From the NCBI GenBank assembly GCA_910585655.1, contig CAJUFW010000071.1, positions 2,910-15,805 on the forward strand: a DNA stretch of 12,896 bases, read 5' to 3'. The notes under the pieces are model-generated. The model saw nothing but the letters and a program-made list of their open reading frames with translations. It had not been told where the DNA came from and did not search any database. Below are positions 1 to 6,548 of the stretch, in pieces. This DNA comes from an uncultured Lachnospiraceae bacterium (lineage in GTDB: Bacteria > Bacillota_A > Clostridia > Lachnospirales > Lachnospiraceae). The number at the start of each line of letters is the position of its first letter. Within the stretch, counting starts at the first letter, position 1. Made by a program: the position numbers and the translations under genes.

Positions 1-892
1 GCAGTCCGCCGCCGAAGCTGCCCAGTCTACCTTTGGCATACCGGCTATGCTGACCGGGTTTGTACTGGCGTTGCTGGCAGGCTTTGTCCTGATTGGCGGT
101 TCTCATGCAATCAGCCGGGTTTGTATGAAGCTGGTGCCTGCTATGGGACTCTTTTTTCTGGCAGCCTGTTTTTTTATCCTCTTTTTAAACCGCGCCTATA
201 TTCTGCCTTCTCTGCTTCTTATTTTAAAATCTGCCTTTCTGCCCCGCGCTGCCGCAGGAGGCTTTGTCGGCAGCTCTATTTTAGTTGCCGCTCGCTTTGG
301 AGTGGCAAGAGGCTTGTTTACCAATGAAGCCGGACTGGGTTCTGCCCCGATTGCCGCTGCCAGCGGTATGCAAAAAAGTGAACAACACCCCGGACGAACG
401 GCTCTAGTTTCAATGACTGCCGTATTCTGGGATACGATTGTACTTTGCGCCGTCACCGGAATCGCTATTGTCACTCATATTATGCGCTATCCGGACAGCT
501 CCGCCGCTCTTCAGCCGACCGAACTGACCACTGCCGCCTTTGCTGCAATCCCTTATATCGGCGCTCCTATGCTCGCGCTCTCTACGATTGCTTTTTCCTT
601 TGCAACCGTTCTTGGCTGGTACTTTTTTGGAGAACACGCCCTTCTCTACCTTTTAGAAAAACTGATTCCACGAAAAAAGAACCTGAAAGGTCTTCTTTTC
701 AAAGCCTACCAGATTCTTTATATTGTGATGGTATTTTCCGGCTCCGTTCAATCCGTCGATCTGGTCTGGGAACTGACGGATTTTATCAACGCCTGTATGG
801 CGCTTCCCAACCTGCTCTGCCTGCTGCTGTTGTTCCGAAAAATCCCAGCCGACCCGGAAGAAGCCTCCTCTGATACCCGTTATACAAACTGA
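1..892 (+). CDS. Sodium:alanine/glycine symporter (AGCS family), 3' part only
   Basis: The reading frame is open from base 2 to the TGA at 890-892, so the 5' end lies outside the window; 296 residues are visible, against about 440-480 for complete family members. The protein would import alanine or glycine with Na+ across the cytoplasmic membrane. The decisive motif is GLFTNEAGLGSAPIAAA, encoded near base 311, which matches the AGCS signature. Several hydrophobic spans flank it, and a short polar, charged tail ends the protein. The ATG at base 47 is internal to a conserved hydrophobic region and is not the real start. No terminator follows: the stop lies inside the convergent DJ-1-like gene. 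The family call is firm; the exact substrate cannot be read from sequence. Confidence 0.93.
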   Translation, partial: QSAAEAAQSTFGIPAMLTGFVLALLAGFVLIGGSHAISRVCMKLVPAMGLFFLAACFFILFLNRAYILPSLLLILKSAFLPRAAAGGFVGSSILVAARFGVARGLFTNEAGLGSAPIAAASGMQKSEQHPGRTALVSMTAVFWDTIVLCAVTGIAIVTHIMRYPDSSAALQPTELTTAAFAAIPYIGAPMLALSTIAFSFATVLGWYFFGEHALLYLLEKLIPRKKNLKGLLFKAYQILYIVMVFSGSVQSVDLVWELTDFINACMALPNLLCLLLLFRKIPADPEEASSDTRYTN

Positions 893-1434
893 ATCGAAGC
901 TGCCAGTTTCTCTGCGGTTTCCCGATCCTTTAACTCCTGTACCAAAGCTAAGGAAAATTCAACGGCTGTCCCCATCCCACGAGAGGTAATCACATTGCCA
1001 TCTACGACCGCTTTTGCACCTTCTTCGATCTGCGCGCCTTCCAGCTTTTCCTCCCAGCCAGGGAAGCAGATGGCGCGTTTCCCTTTTAATAGTCCGAGCT
1101 GTCCCAACACGCTTGGCGCCGCGCAGATCGCAGCTACTTTCCGTCTTTCCTCTGCAGCAAAGCGCTTTAGCTCCTCCGTCAGTACCAGACAGTTCCCCAG
1201 GTTTGTCGTTCCCGGCAATCCACCCGGAAGCACCAGTACCTGCGCCCGCTCAAAATCCGCCTCCTCCAAAGTCAGATCCGCCTCTACGGCAATTCCATGA
1301 GAACCCGTCACCATCCGATCTGCCGTGATCGAAACCGTTTGGATCTCAATCCCTGCCCGACGTAGCAAGTCCACCGGAGTGAGCGCTTCAATTTCCTCAA
1401 ATCCATTTGCTAAAAAAAGATATACCTGTGCCAT
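880..1434 (-). CDS. DJ-1/PfpI-family protein (YajL/ThiJ-like)
   Basis: A 184-residue cytoplasmic protein, the usual length for the DJ-1 clade. Residues 1-30 carry the family opening strand and GFEEIEALTPVDLLRRAG, in which Glu16 aligns with Glu18 of human DJ-1. VLVLPGGLPGTTNL (about 67-80) and the nucleophile elbow AAICAAPS, with Cys104 as the reactive cysteine, complete the active site. Relatives act as redox-sensitive chaperones or in repair of glyoxal-type protein damage; the exact activity here is inference. ATG 1434 is preceded by AAGGAGG at a 7-base distance, a near-perfect ribosome binding site. No clear promoter lies directly upstream, so expression may come from read-through past the 6S terminator or from a weak promoter. 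Its last 13 bp overlap the AGCS gene tail to tail. Confidence 0.93.
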   Translation of the reverse strand: MAQVYLFLANGFEEIEALTPVDLLRRAGIEIQTVSITADRMVTGSHGIAVEADLTLEEADFERAQVLVLPGGLPGTTNLGNCLVLTEELKRFAAEERRKVAAICAAPSVLGQLGLLKGKRAICFPGWEEKLEGAQIEEGAKAVVDGNVITSRGMGTAVEFSLALVQELKDRETAEKLAASIQFV

Positions 1435-1493
1435 CTTAGTTCCTCCTTATCTCTTACTTACCCTGTGTTCCCTCTGCCCGGAGGGTCTTTTGC

Positions 1494-1533
1494 ATGATAG
1501 GGAAGTTCGGAGAACTTTCCTATCATACAAAAA
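1494..1533. repeat. Intergenic palindromic repeat, full copy
   Basis: ATGATAGGGAAGTTC (1494-1508), a GGA loop and GAACTTTCCTATCAT (1512-1526) form a 15-bp hairpin with one G-T wobble. It continues into ACAAAAA, which on the minus strand is the T-run of the 6S terminator. The half from 1508 to 1533 recurs at 6441-6467 with a single base inserted, again directly behind a minus-strand terminator. It could be a dispersed intergenic repeat or a secondary, bidirectional termination or RNA-processing hairpin; the sequence alone does not say which. Confidence 0.75.
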
Positions 1534-1559
1534 GAGGACAGCCTGCTTCCAGACTGTCC
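1529..1559 (-). terminator. Intrinsic terminator of the 6S-like RNA
   Basis: On the minus strand GGACAGTCTG (1559-1550), a GAAG loop and CAGGCTGTCC (1545-1536) make a 10-bp stem with one wobble, followed by TCTTTTTG. This is a textbook Rho-independent terminator. Its right arm also contains CAGGCT, which can pair with AGCCTG near the 5' end of the same RNA, so the terminator and the long closing helix of the mature RNA may compete. Confidence 0.88.
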
Positions 1560-1756
1560 AATCTTCTGTGCTTCACCCAAAATGCCGGTTCCTGAATCTT
1601 GACTCCTAGCCATTGCTAGGTGGGCAACCGCATGTAAACTTCTGCCTTCCGCTGATTCGAGGCGGCCTGACATCCACTTACAGATATAGGAATCCCGTTT
1701 CGTGTCATGTAGGTTCAAAATACCAGGAGTATCGAACATTCCAGGCTCTTTCGTAT
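1530..1756 (-). ncRNA. ssrS: 6S RNA (Firmicutes type)
   Basis: A structured, non-coding transcript of about 200-227 nt bounded by a strong promoter and an intrinsic terminator. 6S RNA binds the housekeeping RNA polymerase holoenzyme by mimicking an open promoter and damps transcription in stationary phase. Visible structure includes: a closing helix pairing AGCCTG near the 5' end with CAGGCT near the 3' end, extended by TGTTC with GGACA; an unpaired-looking CCTGGTATTTTGAACC at nt 30-45, where other 6S RNAs template product RNA; an internal TGTAA/TTACA helix enclosing a GCC/GGC stem; and a perfect CCTAGC/GCTAGG hairpin (1605-1620) inside a CGGTT/AACCG helix. Segments such as TTGCCCACCTAGC and GGAGTCAAGATTCAGGAACC fit my recollection of clostridial 6S RNAs. 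The family call rests on that recollection plus architecture, not on a covariance search. The 5' end is inferred from the -10 box. Short open frames across this stretch have no family resemblance. Confidence 0.75.
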
Positions 1757-1762
1757 ATACTT

Positions 1763-1812
1763 AGTATACCCGATTTATTTCATTCTTTCAAGGGCAAATT
1801 TTTACAAAATTT
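1763..1812 (-). promoter_or_regulatory. Sigma-A promoter with A/T-rich upstream element for the 6S RNA
   Basis: On the minus strand TTGAAA (1791-1786), a 17-bp spacer and TATACT (1768-1763) form a near-consensus promoter, predicting a start near 1756. Directly upstream, 1796-1812 reads AAATTTT-TAC-AAAATTT, an A/T tract at the position of an UP element. A strong promoter with an UP-like element suits a highly expressed housekeeping RNA. Confidence 0.82.
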
Positions 1813-1887
1813 CATCGTTTACACTGTTTCATTGTCATTTATTCCATTTTAATCGACTTTTTTGACTAAATTTTTCCATAAGGGGCA

Positions 1888-3384
1888 TTACCATTCCATC
1901 TCCGATAGCTGTTGGAACGTAAAAGAAAAGTTCGTTCCTTTATCCGGATGACTTTCTACCGTAATCGTACCATCATGCTTTAATGCGATCTGTCGGGCAA
2001 TCGCCAGCCCCAATCCGGAGCCCTGTGCGTTCTGACGCAGCTTGGACTTATAAAACTTATCAAAAATATACGGAATCTCTTCTTCGGAAATCCCCACGCC
2101 ATGATCAACAATCGCGGCTTGAATCTGATCACCGTCTGCACCTATTCGTATTTCTACCTGCCCGCCTTCTTTGGAAAACTTTACCGCATTGTCTAAAATA
2201 ATCATAAACATCTGGCGAATACGGTCATAATCCCCTAACATCAGACATACCCGCTCTCCGTTGTCAATCCGATCCACACCGCTGCAGTCCATACGAATTG
2301 TAACCTTTTTCTGCTCGGCTATCATCCGCGCGCTTCGTAAAATATCCTCAAAAATCTGCAGCAGGTTAATCGGTTCCTTTTCCACCTCAAAATCCGGATT
2401 CTGCATTTTGGAAAGCAGGAGCAAATCCCGTACAAGCCGTTCCATCCCCTGACACTCTGAAAGCATTCGCTCATAGTACTGATGTACCTTGACTTCATCC
2501 GTCACTACGCCGTCTACCAGACTTTCGGTATAGGCTCTGATCACCGTAATAGGCGTCCTTAATTCATGAGAAACATTTGCAAAAAAATCCTGACGCATCT
2601 GCTCCATATTATTTCTGGCGCACTCTGCTTCCTTTAAACGGTCTGCCAGCACGTCAATGGCTCCTGCCAGCTCTCCGATTTCATCCAGACGATTCAGTCC
2701 TGTATGAGCATCATAATTTTCCCGCGCCAGTTCCAATGCCGTATGACGCATACGGGAAATCGGATTACTGATTTTCCTGGCAAGCCAAAGCGCAATCACG
2801 AACGAAATCGCCAGTGCCATAATCATACTGGCTAAAATCAAGGTTACACTTTGCCGAATTACCTCTCTCTGGCTCTCCGCCACGGAATTGACCAGCACAG
2901 CGCCTACGACGTTTCCGTCTATATCAACAATCGGCGCCCCCACAAAGACATAATTTGCCTCATAGGTATTGGAATACAACGCCATATCGCCTATCTTTCC
3001 TTCAAATACCTCCTCTAGCACCGGTTCTATTTCCTTCGCTTCCTCTTCGGTTACTTCTATGTTGGCATAGCGGGAATCCATCGGTCTGCCGGGATTTTGC
3101 ATAATCCAGATGTCGTTGGTCTCTAATTCCTCTAGCACCTCCAAAAAGGACGGATACGTAATATAATCATCGTCTTGTACGAATTCGGAAACCCGCGCCG
3201 CTATCGCCTCCGCCTGCTTTCTAAGCTGACTCTGATAGGAATCCACCAAAGCATTGGAATACAGCTTGGAAAAAATCACACCCACCAGCAGAGCAAAAGC
3301 AGCAAGGACAATGCCATAATCCCGAAATACTGCAAACATCAGGCTATTCCAGATTTGATACAGACTTTTTCCTCTGATTTTCAC
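1888..3384 (-). CDS. Sensor histidine kinase of a two-component system
   Basis: A 498-residue inner-membrane sensor kinase. Layout: transmembrane helix 1 at about 24-46, an extracytoplasmic sensor loop of about 130 residues (47-179), transmembrane helix 2 at about 180-202, HAMP linker about 203-255, then HisKA and HATPase_c. The phospho-acceptor is His273 in FFANVSHELRTPI; the N-box is DNAVKFS (Asn399), the G1 box DHGVGIS, the F box FDKFYKS and the G2 box GSGLGLAIA. All catalytic elements are intact. Translation starts at GTG (3384-3382), preceded by AAGGGA. The gene lies 4 bp after the response regulator, so the two are co-transcribed and probably translationally coupled. The stimulus is unknown; the loop is rich in Glu and Asp and could be a PAS-like or Cache-like fold. 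No terminator is evident after the gene. Confidence 0.95.
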   Translation of the reverse strand: MKIRGKSLYQIWNSLMFAVFRDYGIVLAAFALLVGVIFSKLYSNALVDSYQSQLRKQAEAIAARVSEFVQDDDYITYPSFLEVLEELETNDIWIMQNPGRPMDSRYANIEVTEEEAKEIEPVLEEVFEGKIGDMALYSNTYEANYVFVGAPIVDIDGNVVGAVLVNSVAESQREVIRQSVTLILASMIMALAISFVIALWLARKISNPISRMRHTALELARENYDAHTGLNRLDEIGELAGAIDVLADRLKEAECARNNMEQMRQDFFANVSHELRTPITVIRAYTESLVDGVVTDEVKVHQYYERMLSECQGMERLVRDLLLLSKMQNPDFEVEKEPINLLQIFEDILRSARMIAEQKKVTIRMDCSGVDRIDNGERVCLMLGDYDRIRQMFMIILDNAVKFSKEGGQVEIRIGADGDQIQAAIVDHGVGISEEEIPYIFDKFYKSKLRQNAQGSGLGLAIARQIALKHDGTITVESHPDKGTNFSFTFQQLSEMEW

Positions 3385-3388
3385 ACGC

Positions 3389-4096
3389 CTATCCCTTTTC
3401 CTCTATTTCAAATTTGTAGCCGACTCCCCAGATAGTCTTGATCGTCCATTCCGGATGATCTACTTTGTCTAGCTTTGCCCGCAGCCTTTTGATATGGGAG
3501 TCTACGGTTCTGCTGTCCCCAAAATAGTCAAATCCCCATAAGCTGTCTAACAGGTTATCCCTGGTAAAAACCTTGTTCGGGTTACTTGCTAACGTCCACA
3601 TGGTTTCGATTTCCTTTTTGGTCAGCGTCACTCTTGTCCCGGAAATAAACAGGGAGTATTCGTCGAGATTAATCATCATGCTTCCTACCCGAATCACGTT
3701 CCCGTCCTTTTCGGTATGTTCTCCCTTTGGTCCTGCGCTCATCCTTCTCATCACCGCGCGTACCCGTGCCATCACTTCACTGGGGCTAAACGGTTTTACG
3801 ATGTAATCGTCCGCGCCGATATCCAGTCCCATAATCCGCTCGAAATCTTCTCCCCTGGCTGTTACTAAAATCACCGGTACGTTGGACTTCGCCCGGATCT
3901 TCCGGCATACCTCATAGCCGTCTATCTTTGGCATCATCACATCAAGCAGCACGACAGCAGGCTGGTACGTCTCGAAAAAATCCAGCGCTTCTTCTCCGTC
4001 TGTCGCTACAACCGGCTGAAATCCCTCCTTTTCTGCATACGTAGATAAAATATCCGTAATATCCCGGTTATCGTCCGCGATTAAAATATATTGCAT
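3389..4096 (-). CDS. OmpR/PhoB-family response regulator
   Basis: A 235-residue DNA-binding regulator. The receiver domain (1-120) has the acidic pair Asp8/Asp9, phospho-acceptor Asp52 in LLDVMMP, Thr79 in LVTA and the invariant Lys101 in VKPF. The C-terminal winged helix (about 130-233) includes LTKKEIETMWTLASN and SRTVDSHIKRLRAKL, the usual recognition-helix region of the family. It would be phosphorylated by the kinase encoded immediately downstream and act at promoters that cannot be named from this window. ATG 4096 follows AAAGGA at about 8 bases. Its own promoter lies 67 bp upstream; the pair forms a two-gene operon. Confidence 0.96.
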   Translation of the reverse strand: MQYILIADDNRDITDILSTYAEKEGFQPVVATDGEEALDFFETYQPAVVLLDVMMPKIDGYEVCRKIRAKSNVPVILVTARGEDFERIMGLDIGADDYIVKPFSPSEVMARVRAVMRRMSAGPKGEHTEKDGNVIRVGSMMINLDEYSLFISGTRVTLTKKEIETMWTLASNPNKVFTRDNLLDSLWGFDYFGDSRTVDSHIKRLRAKLDKVDHPEWTIKTIWGVGYKFEIEEKG

Positions 4097-4162
4097 GAAT
4101 ATAATCCTTTCTTTTACTCAAAACAAAACCGCCCTCCAAGACTACCGCCTGGACATACGGAT

Positions 4163-4191
4163 ATTATACCCCATTTTTACCAGAATAGCAA
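4163..4191 (-). promoter_or_regulatory. Sigma-A promoter of the two-component operon
   Basis: On the minus strand TTGCTA (4191-4186), a 17-bp spacer and a perfect TATAAT (4168-4163) precede the response regulator, giving a leader of about 60 nt. The leader shows no strong hairpin. It is the only promoter-like pair I see between the chemoreceptor stop and the regulator start. Confidence 0.75.
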
Positions 4192-4234
4192 GGCAGGGAA
4201 ATCATAAAACTTATAAAAATCCTGTTTATCTTTT

Positions 4235-6283
4235 CTATGATTGCCCGTGTTCCGGCTCGACAATATGAAAACGCCCCAGCAAGCTATTTAAGGTTCTTGC
4301 CTGACCGGATAATTCCTTAGAAAGCGTAGCGCTTTCCCTGGCAGCAGACGAATTGGTCTGTACTACATTAGAAATTTCCCGGATGCCTTCCTCTACCAGC
4401 ACAATCATTTCAGACTGCTGGATGCTTGCTACCGCAATCTCATCCATCAGATCCTTGATCGACTGAATACAATCATGAATCATCTGTACGGCAGATACCG
4501 TAAGATTTGTAGATTCTGTTCCTGTTTTTATATTTTGAATAGAATGATTGATTAACTTGTCTGTATCTTTTGCTGCGTCTGTCGATTTGGCTGCCAAACT
4601 GCGAACCTCCTCTGCCACAACTGAAAAGCCTTTTCCCGCTTCTCCGGCATGAGACGCCTCTACTGCCGCATTGATCGCTAAAATATTGGTCTGGAACGCA
4701 ATATCCTCAATCGTTTTAATAATCGTACCGATCTGAGCGGAGGACTGGTCAATATTTCTGGTAGCTATCACCAACTGTCCCATTTTGGTATCCGCCTCTG
4801 CCGCATAGTTTGCCGCCTTTGCTACCAGATCGCTTGCGCTTTTGCATCGTATGGCGCTGTCTTGGATTTGCGAAGTAATCGCCGTAACATTTGTTACCAG
4901 TCCATCTACAGAGGAAGCCTGCTGCATGGTTCCTTCCGATAAAGTTTCCGCTCCTGCCGATACCTGATCCGCACTGATATCCACTTGACTAGCCACCTGG
5001 GAAATGTCATACATCACATTCATCAGGTTGGTGCGAATGGATTTTAAGCTTTCAAACAATATCCGGAAATCACCGATATAATAAGACTCCTTTTCTGCTA
5101 CATCTACTGCCAGATTTCCCTTCGCCATCTCGCCTAATATCCGTCCTACATCCTCAATCGTCGTTTGCAGACAGCCGCAGACATGGTGCGTCGTCTGGGC
5201 AATCAAACCAATTTCATCCCCTCTGCCATAAAATGCCTCTAGTTCCTGATCGGCAGAAAGATTCAAGTCTCCCAAACGGCTTATCGCACGCTCTACCACC
5301 ATAAGCTCTTTTCCTTCGCGGTACAAAATCAAAAGAGTCACCACAATAACCACCAAAGCCACTCCGGCACACAAAATTCCTACGACCTGGCGTACGGTTC
5401 TAACCGTACCATACACTTCATTGGCATTGTCGCGTACCATAAATACCCAGCCGCGATCCTTTAAATACTTATATACCACCAATCGGTCTATCCCGTTTTC
5501 ATCTTCATAGGAAGCCGTACAAGCCTCTGTACTCTCCTCTGCCCGAATCCGCTCCAAAATCTCCTGATAGCCGAGATCCGTGGTCTCTGTATTGAGCAAT
5601 TCCTCATTCTCATGATAGAGATATACGCCGTTTTCTACATTTAAAAATACGTATTCACTGTTCGGCAAACCTTTAATATCCAAATCCAGCAGCACATCCA
5701 TCAAACGGCTGGCATATACTCCCGCCCCTACATAGCCGATACAATATCCATTCTCAAAAATCGGATAATACATCGACAAAATCATGCTTCCTGTTCCCGG
5801 AGATTTCATAATTCCTAAGTTTGTTAGCTGCTGCTCGGATAAAATAGTCTCATGAAACTGCTGCAGCGAATCCCCTGTCCGCGTCGTGATCCCAATCGCA
5901 TCCTTAGAAGTATGCGTCAGGACATATGTATCTGGTGTTGCTATATATAATCCTTCAAAAATCCCTTTGACCGCAGCAAAATCCTCTGTATACCGTTGAG
6001 CGGTTTCTAATAACGCCGGATCATTTGGGTTTAATAATAATTCCCGTACCTCACTGCCTAGCGCAAAGGCTTTCATATATTCCTCTGCAGAAGTTACATA
6101 ATCGTTGATAATGGTGGCTCTTGCTTCTACTGCATCCGTCATCTGGTTCGTAATGTCACGCTTTACAAGAGAAGCGGAGTTATTGGATACGGTAAGCCAC
6201 AGCAAAAACATACCTAGTAAAGTAATGGCAGTCGTAATGATTCCAATACGCAGAGCCAGTCGCCTGTTTGCAAGAAATTTCAT
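4235..6283 (-). CDS. Methyl-accepting chemotaxis protein with periplasmic-type Cache sensor
   Basis: A 682-residue membrane chemoreceptor. Transmembrane helix 1 spans about 10-32, an extracytoplasmic dCache-like sensor region about 34-298, and helix 2 about 299-321. HAMP and a second HAMP-like linker (around EMAKGNLAVDV) run to about 425, and the coiled-coil signalling domain fills the rest. The CheA/CheW-contacting hairpin tip is recognisable as AFQTNILAINAAVEASHAGE (about 529-548), followed by GKGFSVVAEEVRSLA. There is no C-terminal NWETF-type tether for CheR. I chose ATG 6283 because AGGAGG lies 8 bases before it and because it leaves a short basic N-terminus before the first helix; an in-frame ATG 57 bp upstream has no such site. 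No other chemotaxis genes are nearby, so it is an orphan receptor feeding a distant array. The ligand is unknown; many dCache receptors bind amino acids or organic acids. Confidence 0.94.
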   Translation of the reverse strand: MKFLANRRLALRIGIITTAITLLGMFLLWLTVSNNSASLVKRDITNQMTDAVEARATIINDYVTSAEEYMKAFALGSEVRELLLNPNDPALLETAQRYTEDFAAVKGIFEGLYIATPDTYVLTHTSKDAIGITTRTGDSLQQFHETILSEQQLTNLGIMKSPGTGSMILSMYYPIFENGYCIGYVGAGVYASRLMDVLLDLDIKGLPNSEYVFLNVENGVYLYHENEELLNTETTDLGYQEILERIRAEESTEACTASYEDENGIDRLVVYKYLKDRGWVFMVRDNANEVYGTVRTVRQVVGILCAGVALVVIVVTLLILYREGKELMVVERAISRLGDLNLSADQELEAFYGRGDEIGLIAQTTHHVCGCLQTTIEDVGRILGEMAKGNLAVDVAEKESYYIGDFRILFESLKSIRTNLMNVMYDISQVASQVDISADQVSAGAETLSEGTMQQASSVDGLVTNVTAITSQIQDSAIRCKSASDLVAKAANYAAEADTKMGQLVIATRNIDQSSAQIGTIIKTIEDIAFQTNILAINAAVEASHAGEAGKGFSVVAEEVRSLAAKSTDAAKDTDKLINHSIQNIKTGTESTNLTVSAVQMIHDCIQSIKDLMDEIAVASIQQSEMIVLVEEGIREISNVVQTNSSAARESATLSKELSGQARTLNSLLGRFHIVEPEHGQS

Positions 6284-6346
6284 ACCCTTTCCTCCTGACC
6301 GTCGCCTCTTTCTATTCAGCGGCGAAAATTTTTCTACCAACTCTTT

Positions 6347-6375
6347 ATCTTAGCATATATTTTCTGTTTTTTCAA
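6347..6375 (-). promoter_or_regulatory. Probable promoter of the chemoreceptor gene
   Basis: On the minus strand TTGAAA (6375-6370), a 17-bp spacer and TAAGAT (6352-6347) give a sigma-A-like promoter about 60 bp before the start codon. The -10 matches consensus at 4 of 6 positions. I looked for a flagellar sigma-D (TAAA-N15-GCCGATAT) alternative and found only a poor match (GCTAAGATA). Confidence 0.55.
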
Positions 6376-6440
6376 TCCTTTTTTTCTGTTTCTATCCGCC
6401 TTTTTCCGCCCTTTCTGATACGAAAAATGTGCATCTCTCC

Positions 6441-6467
6441 CGGAGAACTTTCCTAATCATACAAAAA
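6441..6467. repeat. Intergenic repeat, half copy
   Basis: CGGAGAACTTTCCTA followed by ATCATACAAAAA repeats 1508-1533 with one extra A. Here the left arm of the palindrome is absent, so no hairpin forms. As in the other copy, the A-run is the T-run of a minus-strand intrinsic terminator. The stretch 6376-6440 is otherwise T- and C-rich on the plus strand and holds only the two TCCGCC copies described in the findings. Confidence 0.7.
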
Positions 6468-6510
6468 TATCCAGGCACACCCGAAAAATCCGAAATGATA
6501 TGCCTGGATA
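6463..6510 (-). terminator. Intrinsic terminator of the sigma/anti-sigma transcript
   Basis: On the minus strand TATCCAGGCA (6510-6501) pairs perfectly with TGCCTGGATA (6477-6468), and TTTTTG follows. The loop is long (23 nt), which is unusual, but the stem and T-run are clear. It sits about 40 bp beyond the stop of the anti-sigma gene and would end transcription of that operon before the chemoreceptor promoter. Confidence 0.8.
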
Positions 6511-6548
6511 GTTAGAAATCAACAAATTTATGAGGAAGGAACGTTTCT

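Noticed and set aside
1518..1528. TATGAT within the repeat on the minus strand as a -10 for the DJ-1-like gene
   Set aside because: No acceptable -35 lies 16-18 bp upstream, where the terminator stem sits.
1458..1739. Minus-strand open frame of 93 codons, and plus-strand frames, across the 6S region
   Set aside because: It lies wholly within a structured RNA with its own promoter and terminator, has no good ribosome binding site and no family resemblance.
1796..1812. A/T inverted repeat as a possible terminator for the kinase gene
   Set aside because: It is made only of A and T with 7-bp arms and a 3-base loop, too weak for termination; its place just upstream of the 6S -35 fits an UP element better.
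6345..6375. Flagellar sigma-D type promoter for the chemoreceptor
   Set aside because: The match to GCCGATAT is poor, while a sigma-A pair with 17-bp spacing fits better.
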